Source: JBAVEL01 sp049587715
GTDB taxonomy: Bacteria > Bacteroidota > Ignavibacteria > UBA10030 > UBA6906
NCBI GenBank assembly: GCA_049587715.1
Contig: JBAVEL010000094.1
Coordinates: 1 to 17,845, forward strand
Direction: 5' to 3'
Length of the DNA stretch: 17,845 bases
Shown here: piece by piece, positions 5,599 to 13,702 of the stretch
How the letters are laid out: the number at the start of each line of letters is the position of its first letter
How positions within the stretch are numbered: position 1 is the stretch's first letter
Translations under genes and position numbers: made by a program
Notes under the pieces: generated by a model
The model's database searches: none
What the model saw: the letters and a program-made list of their open reading frames with translations, nothing else
What the model was told of the DNA's origin: nothing

Positions 5599-7581
5599 CT
5601 ACAGCCGGAGATCCAGTTGCACTCCAAACCGCTCATCCATTCCCCCCGGGATCCCATCCGCTCCCGGGCCTGTTTCCTCCACACCCTCCTTCAGGGTCTG
5701 CACATACTTGAGGGAAAGGTCCCAGAAACGCCCCGGACGGATGCGCCCCAGCAGGTGCCACCGGACTCCCTTTCCGTACAGAGGGGGATTCGCATAGGAG
5801 CCCGGGAGGTCCCGCTCCGCTGCATAGAGCCGCGTGAGGTACGATCCTGTCTGGAACAGGACGAGCCGGATCTCCACGTCCACCCTCCCCGCCGTCCCCC
5901 AGCGGAGCTCCTGGAGCAGGAGGACCCCCTCCTCGGGGACTCCCGGTGCAGGGCCCTCCACTCTCACCCCCTCCACCCGGCTGCGCAGAAAGACGGGGCC
6001 GCTGCGGAGGCCCAGGGTGCAACGGATGCGGCGCGCCCTCTCCAGATCCGTCCTCCGGCCGAGCAACCCTCCGGAGCCGGCGGTCATCCCGGCGGCGGAC
6101 CGCTCCCCGGCGCGCACAAGGGCCTGTACCAGCAGGCCCCCGCCTGCCCGCCATTCGGCTTCACACCCCGCCTCCCTCTCCCGCGCGGGGAATCCGGCAG
6201 GCCCATGGTCCCGGCGGGAAAGGTCCAGAAACCCCGCCAGGAGGAGCCCCCGCAGGGGAAACCAGTCCACCCTCACCGTGAGGCCCCGCTCCCCGGGACC
6301 GCCCCCCGGGGTGAAGGCGGCATACGGGTTGGAGAAGGAACCGCCGCAGGCCCTGAACAGGAGAGCCGTTTCCACACCCGCCCCCGCCTGGGCGGAGAGC
6401 CCCGCCACAGTCGCCTTCCCGCCTCCCGCAGAGAACGCCATTTCCCCGAAGAAGTCAAGACCACCCGCACGTCCGGCCAGGTCCAGGCCTGCCACCGAGG
6501 CCGCATGTCCCGGACTCCCGTCGCCTCCGATGTTCCTGCCGAAGGAGGCGCCCAGGAGCGATACTCCGATGGAGGTTCCTCCCTCCAGATGTGCGCTCAG
6601 TCTGGCTCCCCAGCTCCGCGCCGGGACCGTTCCCCGGCGCATTCTCTCGGTCCATGTTCTGAAAAGCCCGGACTCCTCCAGACTGCCCGCGCTTCCGTCT
6701 TCGTGCACGGCCGCATCCAGGCGCCGCCAGGAGAGAACCCCTCCCAGCATCAGCCCTGCTCCCATCGCGCGCAGGGGGCATTCCGCCGCAATGCCGCGGA
6801 AGAAGCGCGCCTCGTCGGAGGACATGTGCGGCCGCAGGAAGGCGGAGCCGGGGACCATCCGGGAGGCCTCCTCCCGGGGATGGGAATACCTGGCGGGGCC
6901 CCCGAACACCAGCCGTCGGCCGGCCTGCGCCGTGAAGTCCCCCGCAATGACGCGGAAGGCGGGGTTCCCGGCCTCCAGGAAACCCGAGAGGAATCCATCC
7001 CGGACCCGCTCCCCCGCGTCCTTCTCGGCAAGGAGACCTCCCCCCAATCCCGGTTCCCTTCGGAACACCAGGCGCTGGAAGTACTTCAGGGGGGATCCCG
7101 CGTATGTCCCGTCCCGGTATCCGCGACGGAGCCTCAGCTCGCGCACGCCCCGCATTCTGAAGTGGAGCAGGGAGGGCGCACCCCCGGAGGAGGCCTCCGC
7201 AGACCGGAGGTAGGGTGCGAGCTTGCGCCGAAGGCGTTCCAGTTGTTCGGCCGACGCCGCCCCTGTCGCCTGAATCGAATCGGGGACGAGGGGGGAAATC
7301 CCGGCGGCCCTGATCTCTCCCCCGGTCAACTCGGGAACCGACTCCAGGTCTTCCCGGCTGAGCCGCCGGGGATCCAGGCCCCGGTCGGAGATCGCCTCCC
7401 AGCGGACCCCCAGGTCCGGGTCCTCCCCCTCCGGGGGCATCTGCTCCAGAAGGGGCTCCACGACCTGCCACTCGGGTTCCGCTCCGGGTGGGGGTTCCTC
7501 CCCCCCCAAGGCAAGAGTGCCTCCCCGCCCGGAGGCGGTCAGCAGGAACACCGGTGCGAACAACAGCTCACGGCATTGCAT
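5599..7581 (-). CDS. Probable outer-membrane beta-barrel protein with degenerate helix-hairpin-helix N-terminus
   Basis: 660 residues. A weak signal-like N-terminus (1-25) precedes a Pro/Glu-rich linker. Residues 65-125 hold helical segments such as LSREDLESVPELTGGEI, which resemble the helix-hairpin-helix of ComEA-type proteins (S-x-E-x-L-x-x-x-P-x-L). From about 140 to the end there are many short alternating, Arg/Gly-rich strands, with landmarks such as FRVIAGDF and SSDEARFFRG, ending in VQLDLRL, as expected of an outer-membrane barrel. Proteins with this layout (HhH plus large barrel, hypothetical) occur in several FCB lineages. The HhH part here is poorly conserved, so DNA binding should not be assumed. 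The ATG overlaps the upstream barrel gene by 14 nt and has no clear ribosome site, suggesting coupled translation. Function unknown. Confidence 0.6.
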   Translation of the reverse strand: MQCRELLFAPVFLLTASGRGGTLALGGEEPPPGAEPEWQVVEPLLEQMPPEGEDPDLGVRWEAISDRGLDPRRLSREDLESVPELTGGEIRAAGISPLVPDSIQATGAASAEQLERLRRKLAPYLRSAEASSGGAPSLLHFRMRGVRELRLRRGYRDGTYAGSPLKYFQRLVFRREPGLGGGLLAEKDAGERVRDGFLSGFLEAGNPAFRVIAGDFTAQAGRRLVFGGPARYSHPREEASRMVPGSAFLRPHMSSDEARFFRGIAAECPLRAMGAGLMLGGVLSWRRLDAAVHEDGSAGSLEESGLFRTWTERMRRGTVPARSWGARLSAHLEGGTSIGVSLLGASFGRNIGGDGSPGHAASVAGLDLAGRAGGLDFFGEMAFSAGGGKATVAGLSAQAGAGVETALLFRACGGSFSNPYAAFTPGGGPGERGLTVRVDWFPLRGLLLAGFLDLSRRDHGPAGFPAREREAGCEAEWRAGGGLLVQALVRAGERSAAGMTAGSGGLLGRRTDLERARRIRCTLGLRSGPVFLRSRVEGVRVEGPAPGVPEEGVLLLQELRWGTAGRVDVEIRLVLFQTGSYLTRLYAAERDLPGSYANPPLYGKGVRWHLLGRIRPGRFWDLSLKYVQTLKEGVEETGPGADGIPGGMDERFGVQLDLRL

Positions 7582-8392
7582 GGAGAAGAAGGCTCAGGGC
7601 GAAACCGTGCGTCGGGCCCAGATCGGGATGTTGCATCAGGCAGTAGTCCAGCACCACCCACCCCAGACTGAGGCCTGCCCCCCCGCCCATCTGATCGGGA
7701 GCCGAACAGATTTCCCCCCGGAGCCGGAGCACCTCCAGAATCTGGTACTGGAGCTCCAGACGCACCTCCAGAGCATGGCTGATATCCTTGGAGAGCTCCA
7801 CCGCCGCGTGCGAACCGCTCCACGGGCTGTATGCCAGGCCCGTCTTCAGCACCCGGGGAAGGGGATCGGAGCCGAGTTCCGGCGCGTTCAGATTGAAGGC
7901 GACGAGTCCCCAGCGCACTCCGCCGGCAAGCCGGGCGATCACCCCCGCATCCAGTCCCGGAACCGACCGGCTCCCGTACCCGCGGATGGCAAGGTGGTGG
8001 ACCCGGACGGAAAGGCCGAACGCAAGGATCTCCTGTGCTGCACACGCCCAGGAAAGGGACCCCGTGGTCTCCCGGTAGAGATCGAACCCCGCCCGTGTGG
8101 CGGCAAGGCCGAAGCTCCCCCAGGAGGTGGGAACGGCAAGGGCGCAGGATGAGATGCCGAGCTCCCTCATCTCGAACGGGCGCGGGATGTGCGCGAAGGA
8201 AACGGCGGGACCGGGCAGAAAAGCCAGCAGGGAGGGATTGGAGGGGAGGGTCCACCACGAACCTGCCCACGCCGCCGACGACCCGCCCAGTCCCGGGAGC
8301 CCCGCTCCTTCGCTCGCGTGCTCGAAAGCCGCCCGGGCCTGCCCTCCGAGGAACTGCACAAGGATAAGGCCGAACACCTGTTTCCGCACCAT
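7568..8392 (-). CDS. PorV/PorQ-like outer-membrane barrel protein
   Basis: 274 residues. A signal peptide (MVRKQVFGLILVQFLGG...ARA, about 1-21) is followed by a segment that in PorV/PorQ and related FadL-like barrels reads as a Gly-rich 'A-x-x-LGG' turn and an 'NPA' block: here GLPGLGGSSAAWAG and TLPSNPSLLAFLPG. The rest is amphipathic strands, including VPTSWGSFGLAATRAGFDLY and LKTGLAYSPWSG. PorV shuttles cargo in type IX secretion and PorQ is an accessory; which one this is cannot be decided, and other members of this broad barrel family have no known role. AGGGAGGA lies just before the ATG at 8392; a GTG one codon later (8389) has even better spacing. It is the first gene of the minus-strand string and divergent from porD, which supports an envelope/secretion role. 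Confidence 0.62.
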   Translation of the reverse strand: MVRKQVFGLILVQFLGGQARAAFEHASEGAGLPGLGGSSAAWAGSWWTLPSNPSLLAFLPGPAVSFAHIPRPFEMRELGISSCALAVPTSWGSFGLAATRAGFDLYRETTGSLSWACAAQEILAFGLSVRVHHLAIRGYGSRSVPGLDAGVIARLAGGVRWGLVAFNLNAPELGSDPLPRVLKTGLAYSPWSGSHAAVELSKDISHALEVRLELQYQILEVLRLRGEICSAPDQMGGGAGLSLGWVVLDYCLMQHPDLGPTHGFALSLLLHAMP

Positions 8393-8423
8393 GTTCCTCC
8401 CTTCCGGGGGCCGGCCGGCGGGG

Positions 8424-8452
8424 TTGAATGCCGCCCCCCTTTTGGATATATT
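8424..8452 (+). promoter_or_regulatory. Sigma70-like promoter of porD
   Basis: TTGAAT (8424-8429), a 17-bp spacer and TATATT (8447-8452). The expected start is near 8459, giving a leader of about 60 nt to the ATG at 8518. It lies inside an upstream extension of the porD frame, which argues against a start before 8460. Confidence 0.6.
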
Positions 8453-8517
8453 CACCCGTGAAGACGCGCGCACGCCCCGGGGCCTGCGCACGCATCCGCC
8501 ATCATGAGGTCTGCCCC

Positions 8518-9408
8518 ATGAAGAGAATCGCCGCCGGACTGATGCTGCTCTGGGTGTGCGGAGCGTGGAGGGTATGCGCCCAGGAGATGGACTGCTCCGT
8601 GGAGGTGAACTATGAGGCGGTGGCCACGACCCACAGCGATCAGCTCAGCGGTTTTGCGCGGGATGTCGCCGACTACATCAACGGCTACCGATGGGGGGCC
8701 GAGGGTCTGGACGGCAAGGTGAAGTGCACGCTCAGCATCTTCATACAGAGCGCCCTCGGGGAGAACCGCTACACCGCACAGGCCTTCATCGGCAGCCAGA
8801 GGCCGGTGTTCGGTCTTGAAAAGAGCACCGCCGTGGTGCGGCTCTTTGACGAGGCGTGGGAGTTCACATACCTCGGGAGCAGACCCATCAGCCACGATTC
8901 CTATGTGTTCGACGACCTTGCCAGCTTTCTGGACTTCTATGTCTTCGTGATCCTGGGGTACGACTTCGACACATACGAGATCTCCGGCGGGACGCCCTTC
9001 TTCCAGAAGGCGGCCGACATAGCCAACCTGGGGCGGTCCACAGGGGCCAAGGGATGGACCCCGAAGAGCGGCTCCTACAGCCGGATACAGCTCATCGACG
9101 AGATCCTGAGCCCCAAATCCCTTCCCGTGCGCAGGGCGTACTACGGATACCACTTCACGGGGCTGGATTCCCTGGCCGCCGACCCGGAACGGGCCCGGGC
9201 CAGTATCCTCCGCACACTGGAGACCCTCGGCCGGACCCGTGCCAACCTGGATCCCCGGAATCTCTACCTCAGGACCTTCTTTGAGTCCAAGTACCAGGAG
9301 ATCGCCGAGGTCTTCTCGGCCCATCCCGACCCCGGCATTTTCCGGCGTCTCTCCCGCATCGATCCCGCACACCAGTCCACATACGAGGCGGCCCGGGAGC
9401 GTCGATAG
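8518..9408 (+). CDS. porD: DUF4835 / PorD family type IX secretion-associated protein
   Basis: 296 residues with a cleavable signal peptide (MKRIAAGLMLLWVCGAWRVCAQE). The mature protein follows the DUF4835 pattern in order: a Cys-containing first strand (MDCSVEVNY), SQRPVF (93-98), DFYVFVILGYDFDTYE (139-154), GGTPFFQKA (157-165), GWTP, a YYGYHFTGLD segment, and a C-terminal LRTFFESKYQEIAEVFS. PorD was found in Porphyromonas gingivalis as a protein needed for type IX secretion; its molecular task is not well defined. The start at 8518 is supported by GAGG 8 nt upstream, the signal peptide and the promoter position. It is divergent from the PorV/PorQ-like gene and convergent with the HEAT-cyclophilin gene, 4 nt apart. 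In Bacteroidota this gene often sits near coaBC and recN, which are absent here. Confidence 0.85.
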   Translation: MKRIAAGLMLLWVCGAWRVCAQEMDCSVEVNYEAVATTHSDQLSGFARDVADYINGYRWGAEGLDGKVKCTLSIFIQSALGENRYTAQAFIGSQRPVFGLEKSTAVVRLFDEAWEFTYLGSRPISHDSYVFDDLASFLDFYVFVILGYDFDTYEISGGTPFFQKAADIANLGRSTGAKGWTPKSGSYSRIQLIDEILSPKSLPVRRAYYGYHFTGLDSLAADPERARASILRTLETLGRTRANLDPRNLYLRTFFESKYQEIAEVFSAHPDPGIFRRLSRIDPAHQSTYEAARERR

Positions 9409-9412
9409 ACCC

Positions 9413-11482
9413 CTACGGCGGAGGGATCACCGTGAACTCCACGGAGAGGATCCTGTCCTGGGGCTCCAGAAGGTCCACGATCCCGATACCTCCCGTCACC
9501 CGGCCGAAGAGCGTATACCGCCCCTCCAGGTGGGGCTGGCGCGAGTGTGTGACAAAGAACTGCGAGCCCTCGGTATCCTTCCCGGCGCGGGCCGCTCCCA
9601 CGCTCCCGCGCTCGTAGGCCTCCGCCGTGAACTCGGACCGGACCGCATAGCCGGGCCCCCCCCAGCCGTCCCCGCCCGCACTCCCTCCCTGCGCCACGAA
9701 GTTGGGGACAACCCTGTGAAATGCCGACCCGTTGAAGAAGCCCCTGCGGATGAGATAGCCGAAACTCATGCAGGTAAAGGGAGCGGTCCGGGGAAGGAGA
9801 TCCAGCGTGAATTCCCCCTTGTCCGTCCGGACGCGCACCCCGGGGTTGTGGTCCATCCATTCGAGGAAATCCCAGTCCACATACGGCCTCGGAGTCCGGG
9901 GGAAGCCGGTCCTCCTGGGGCCGTACCGTTCCCCCGTCAGAAGTCCCAGGGCCTTCGCAGCCGCCTCCGCCCGCAGGGAATCCTCGTCCTCCAGCAGAGC
10001 CGAGAGACTCGGGATGGCCATCCTCTCCCCCGAAGCACCCAGAGCGGCGATGACCGCCAGGGCCGCGTCCCCGCCCTCCCATCCCCCCGTCCGGCCGAGG
10101 GCCTCCACCAGGTCGGGAACCGCCTCAGGTGTGCGGAAAAGGGAATCCGAGAGGGCGTCCGCGGCCGTCTCGAGAACGGCCGGATCGGATGATCGAAGGG
10201 CCTGTCTGAATACCCCCCGTGCCTGGTCCACGAGAGAAGACGAGCCGGGGAGACGGAAGGAGTTCCGCATCCACTCCAGGGCCCGTCGCAGGGACCTGGC
10301 CCCCGCACTCCGTGCCGCCCCCACCAGATGCGCCCTCGCCTCATCGGAGGGGATGAGGGAGACGGCCTCCAGGAAGAGATCCTCGGACAATCGCCCCTTC
10401 CGCCGGAGGTCCGTCAGATCGGCGAGGGATGAGGGACCGAACACGCGGGCCAGGGAGAGAACCGCCTCATGCCGCCGCGTTCTGTCCCCCGCACCCGCCC
10501 GGCCGATCGCCTCCCGCAGCAGCAGGGAGCGGGTTGCCTCCCCCCGCACCCCCGATGCTTCCCCCAGATCCCTGAAGCTTGCAAGAGCCGACGAGGCGAC
10601 ATGCGGGTCCGGGTCGGAGACCGCAAGCGCCAGCGCCCGCAGCGTCGATCCGGGATCCGCCTGGGGGCCGGTTGCCAGCGCGCGCAGGGCGTTCACGCGG
10701 ACCCGCCAGTCGGGATCCGATGCAGTCATGGCAAGAAGCGTGAGAGAAGCCACCTTCCTGTCCGCCAGTTCCTTCAGCGAGGAGGCAATGAACATCCGCA
10801 CATCGGGATCCCTGCTCTGGCCCGCGGCCGCCAGGCGGCTGGCATGGGGGTCCAGAAGCTCCCGCTCCCGGACCCGGTACAGGGCCCAGGCGGCCTTCCA
10901 GCGGTAGGCGCCCTCCCCCCGGTCCAGTATCCGGAGAAGGAACCGGGTTGCCTCCGGACTCCGTATCCCCCGCAGGGCGTATCGGCCCGCTGCCAGGGCC
11001 GCCTCCCCCTGCGCGGAACTCTCCATCCCTTCCGCGGCGGAGATCATTCCCGAGAGGCTCTCCCTGTCTCCGCACCTCCCGAGGGCCTGAAGCAGAGCGG
11101 CCCGGACGGCGGGGGACGTTTCCTCCGCCAGGCGCGCCAGGAGAGTCCCGGAGAGGGCACGCCGACCGGCGCTGTCCGCCTGCTGGTCCAACTGTCCCAG
11201 GGCAAAGGCGGCCTGGACACGCACGCCCTCCACAGGATCCCCGAGCAATCCCTCCAGAGGGCCCCTCAGGACCGTATCCTGAAGGGCCCCTGCGCCGCGT
11301 GCGGCAAGGGCCCGGAATTCCGCCCTTTCGTCCGAAAGCCACCGGCATATGAGGTCCGTATCCCCCGCCTCCTGCGCCTCCGCCACGGCCCGGAGGATCG
11401 GGAGCGGATCCTCCGCCCCGACCGCCGGAGCATACGCCCCGAGCACACAGAGCACAACCAGAGGCCGCATCGAGGGGGTCAT
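9413..11482 (-). CDS. Exported HEAT-repeat protein with C-terminal cyclophilin (peptidyl-prolyl isomerase) domain
   Basis: 689 residues. A signal peptide (1-23, ...AYAPAVGAED) is followed by about 500 residues of tandem HEAT-like helical pairs, with repeated 'DP-x-V-R-x-x-A-x-x-AL' patterns (for example DPVEGVRVQAAFALGQL, DPDVRMFIASSLKEL and DPDWRVRVNALRAL). A cyclophilin domain occupies about 545-689. It keeps FHRV with the catalytic Arg, the following FVAQGG, GSQFFVTHS and the closing YTLFGRV, so it looks active as a proline isomerase. HEAT arrays bind proteins, so this is plausibly a periplasmic folding factor. I chose the ATG at 11482 because it overlaps the upstream stop (ATGA) and has GGAG 6 nt before it. 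It is translationally coupled to the beta-helix gene, making that protein a candidate client. An ATG at 11470 is an alternative. Confidence 0.85.
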   Translation of the reverse strand: MTPSMRPLVVLCVLGAYAPAVGAEDPLPILRAVAEAQEAGDTDLICRWLSDERAEFRALAARGAGALQDTVLRGPLEGLLGDPVEGVRVQAAFALGQLDQQADSAGRRALSGTLLARLAEETSPAVRAALLQALGRCGDRESLSGMISAAEGMESSAQGEAALAAGRYALRGIRSPEATRFLLRILDRGEGAYRWKAAWALYRVRERELLDPHASRLAAAGQSRDPDVRMFIASSLKELADRKVASLTLLAMTASDPDWRVRVNALRALATGPQADPGSTLRALALAVSDPDPHVASSALASFRDLGEASGVRGEATRSLLLREAIGRAGAGDRTRRHEAVLSLARVFGPSSLADLTDLRRKGRLSEDLFLEAVSLIPSDEARAHLVGAARSAGARSLRRALEWMRNSFRLPGSSSLVDQARGVFRQALRSSDPAVLETAADALSDSLFRTPEAVPDLVEALGRTGGWEGGDAALAVIAALGASGERMAIPSLSALLEDEDSLRAEAAAKALGLLTGERYGPRRTGFPRTPRPYVDWDFLEWMDHNPGVRVRTDKGEFTLDLLPRTAPFTCMSFGYLIRRGFFNGSAFHRVVPNFVAQGGSAGGDGWGGPGYAVRSEFTAEAYERGSVGAARAGKDTEGSQFFVTHSRQPHLEGRYTLFGRVTGGIGIVDLLEPQDRILSVEFTVIPPP

Positions 11483-13677
11483 GGCACACTCCGTAGCGCA
11501 GGGTGCGGCCCCGGAGGCAGGATCAGAACACCCGATGCGTGTGCGCGCACCCACGCCCCCATGCCGGGGCGGAGCGTGTCGGTGGCGGCATACGTCCCCC
11601 CGTACACATAGAAAGACGATCCGAGAATCCCCGGCGGAACAGGCGTCAGATGCTCGACGGGTATGCTCCGGGGTCCCGATCCCACGATGTTCCATCCGGC
11701 CGCCAGGGGGAGGGAGTCCCCCGGAAGCTCGAGTCCGCGGTGCATCACCTCTTCAGGTCCGGGAAACCTCAGCCAGTACCCCCTTCCGAAGGACAGGGTG
11801 TCCGAGGCGGCATACCCCGAGTAGGGATGGAAGGCGTAGGCAGGGGACACCGCAGGCGGAAAGAGCCGCGCGGGGCTCCAGTCGAAAGCCCGGAGGGGAA
11901 CCGACACCATGTTCCAGCCCCCCAGCAGCGTGCAGGAAACCACGCCGTAGGATGAGACGGAGAAGCCCCACGGAGGGGACCACTCGCCGAAGACCCCCCC
12001 ATGACCGGCCCGGACGCGCCAGCCCCATGCCGTCCCCCCGGGGAGGGGGCCGACCTCGCGGGTCGGGACCCCCAGGGCGCTGTCATCCGCAAGGAGCAGG
12101 GAAAAAGCAGTATCGGAAGCCACCTGGAGGTGGAACAGGGATCCGGGGGGGCCTCCCGTCCATATCAGGGTCACCGTGGGGGGGAGCGGCCCCGCCCCGT
12201 CGGGGGGGGAAACCAGGAGAGGAACGGGAATCGGAAGGGTCAGCTCATCGGCTCCCGCATCCAGGCGCAAGCCCATCAGGCGCGGCTCCCCGTCCCAGTC
12301 CGTTTCTCCCGGCTCGGGCACACCCCGGGGGTCCCCCGACTCCGCGGCGGGAGAAGCCCCCTGGATGTGGAGGTCGGGCGCAAGGGGGGAACCGTCCGCA
12401 AAGAGCGGATCCGCGTATGCCGACCCCGCATCCTGCCCCGTCCCAGACCGGAAAGCCCCGAAGCCGGTGTAGGCGGTCCCTCCCCAGACAAAGAGGGCCG
12501 ATGCCGCTCCCCCCGGGCCGAACCAGATGTTCCGGCCGGAGGAGCCGGGAAGGGTGAGGGCCGTCATCATGCGATCCCCCGCTCCGGCCCTCACGATGTT
12601 GCCTTCGAAGCGGCACTCCGATGCGTGTTCCACAAACACCTCCCCGTCGCCTGTTCCCAGGGAGTCGTTCAGAAAGAGGGTGTTGTTCCGGAACAGACAA
12701 TGCCGGACGGTTCCGGTGCGGGGATAGTCGTACCCCCCCCAGGAGAGTCCCCGCTTGTCGTTCCGGTAGATCATGTTATTGCGGACCACGATGCTGTCGG
12801 CGACCCGATACCTGTTCTCGCAACCCACCTCGATCCCCAGATCGCAGCGTGAGACGCTGTTGTGCTCTATCAGAATGTTGCTGCCGCCGTCCACGTAGAT
12901 GCCCGCGGCATAGCCGTCTCCGTAGGAGGAGCGGGCGCGGAAGACCGTGTTGCCCCGGCAGACCCCCCTGCGCGCCCGATCCAGGGAGGGAACGGGGCAG
13001 GTTCCTTCCCCCCCGATGAAGTCGATGCCTATGTTGTTGACGTCGTGGATGAGGTTTCCGCGCACCTCGAATCCCTCCACGTTCCCGTTCAGCACCAGGG
13101 CTTCACTCGGCGCCGCATCGCATGCGAAGATGCGGTTGTCTGCAATGAGAATGTCCGCATACGGAGAGGCGCCGGACGTGCCGTACACGGTGATCCCCAT
13201 GGCATTGGTCCCGCGCATTGTGTGGATGGTGTTGTCCAGCAGCTCCACATGACTCCCGGATCCCTCCAGGCGGATCCCGCCCCCGTCGGTCACTCCGAAG
13301 TTGTTGCAGAAGGTGAGCCCCCGGATCCTGAGGTAGCTCCGGCCGGGGACGAGGAGCATATGAGGCCCGGCAATGCCCGTCCCGTCCAGGGTCACGCTGT
13401 CATCCCCCGACGGCATGAGACTGATGAATCCCCCCCCGGCGGACCCCGATACCCCGGCGACCGGTTTTTCGCGGTAGGTTCCCCCGCTGATGAGACAGGT
13501 GTCCCCCGGGGAGAGGGAAAGGAGGGCCTTCCCGATGGTGCGCCAGGGCTGGGAGGCGGTTCCGGGACCGGTGTCGTTTCCCCAGGTGGAGACGTGGAAA
13601 ACCGTCAGAGCCCCCGCCCCCGGGGGCATCAGACTCAGGGCGGCCGCAAGAAGGATGAGACGGGAGTTCCTCTGCAT
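11479..13677 (-). CDS. Secreted right-handed parallel beta-helix protein with duplicated C-terminal 'GWN' module
   Basis: 732 residues. A signal peptide (1-24, ...GAGA) precedes a DUF1565-like opening, FHVSTWGNDTGPGTASQPWRT. Parallel beta-helix (PbH1-type) rungs run to about 475, with repeated N-N/N-T turns (for example LDNTI, IADNRIF, VRGNLIHD, IEHNSVSRC and VRNNMIYRN), and close with DAGADELTLP. A fibronectin-III-like segment (485-575) contains SPPDGAG...VTLIWTGG and ends in WSPPWGFSVS. Residues 580-732 hold two copies of a GWN-x-V ... Y-x-A-x-DTL-x-x-G-x-x-W module. No lyase active site can be named, so the role is likely carbohydrate binding or structural. I see no clear type IX C-terminal signal. 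It has its own promoter (13703-13731) and GAGG before the ATG. Its stop overlaps the HEAT-cyclophilin start. Confidence 0.8.
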   Translation of the reverse strand: MQRNSRLILLAAALSLMPPGAGALTVFHVSTWGNDTGPGTASQPWRTIGKALLSLSPGDTCLISGGTYREKPVAGVSGSAGGGFISLMPSGDDSVTLDGTGIAGPHMLLVPGRSYLRIRGLTFCNNFGVTDGGGIRLEGSGSHVELLDNTIHTMRGTNAMGITVYGTSGASPYADILIADNRIFACDAAPSEALVLNGNVEGFEVRGNLIHDVNNIGIDFIGGEGTCPVPSLDRARRGVCRGNTVFRARSSYGDGYAAGIYVDGGSNILIEHNSVSRCDLGIEVGCENRYRVADSIVVRNNMIYRNDKRGLSWGGYDYPRTGTVRHCLFRNNTLFLNDSLGTGDGEVFVEHASECRFEGNIVRAGAGDRMMTALTLPGSSGRNIWFGPGGAASALFVWGGTAYTGFGAFRSGTGQDAGSAYADPLFADGSPLAPDLHIQGASPAAESGDPRGVPEPGETDWDGEPRLMGLRLDAGADELTLPIPVPLLVSPPDGAGPLPPTVTLIWTGGPPGSLFHLQVASDTAFSLLLADDSALGVPTREVGPLPGGTAWGWRVRAGHGGVFGEWSPPWGFSVSSYGVVSCTLLGGWNMVSVPLRAFDWSPARLFPPAVSPAYAFHPYSGYAASDTLSFGRGYWLRFPGPEEVMHRGLELPGDSLPLAAGWNIVGSGPRSIPVEHLTPVPPGILGSSFYVYGGTYAATDTLRPGMGAWVRAHASGVLILPPGPHPALRSVP

Positions 13678-13702
13678 GGCTGGGGGATCCTCGGCTGGAT
13701 CC

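Noticed and set aside
5536..7671. A 711-codon open frame on the plus strand opposite the HhH-like barrel gene
   Set aside because: Pro/Arg/Gly-rich translation with no domain or signal features; it is the high-GC shadow of the minus-strand gene, which has a coherent barrel-like sequence and overlaps its operon neighbour.
8428..8517. N-terminal extension of porD
   Set aside because: It overlaps the -10 box of the porD promoter and precedes a good signal peptide at ATG 8518 with its own ribosome site.
10467..11489. A 340-codon minus-strand frame inside the HEAT-cyclophilin gene
   Set aside because: Gly/Arg-rich shadow in another frame of the same strand; the HEAT repeats and signal peptide are in the chosen frame.
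11483..11695. 71-residue N-terminal extension of the HEAT-cyclophilin protein
   Set aside because: It lies inside the beta-helix gene, is Arg/Cys-rich, and would bury a clear signal peptide that begins at the ATGA overlap.
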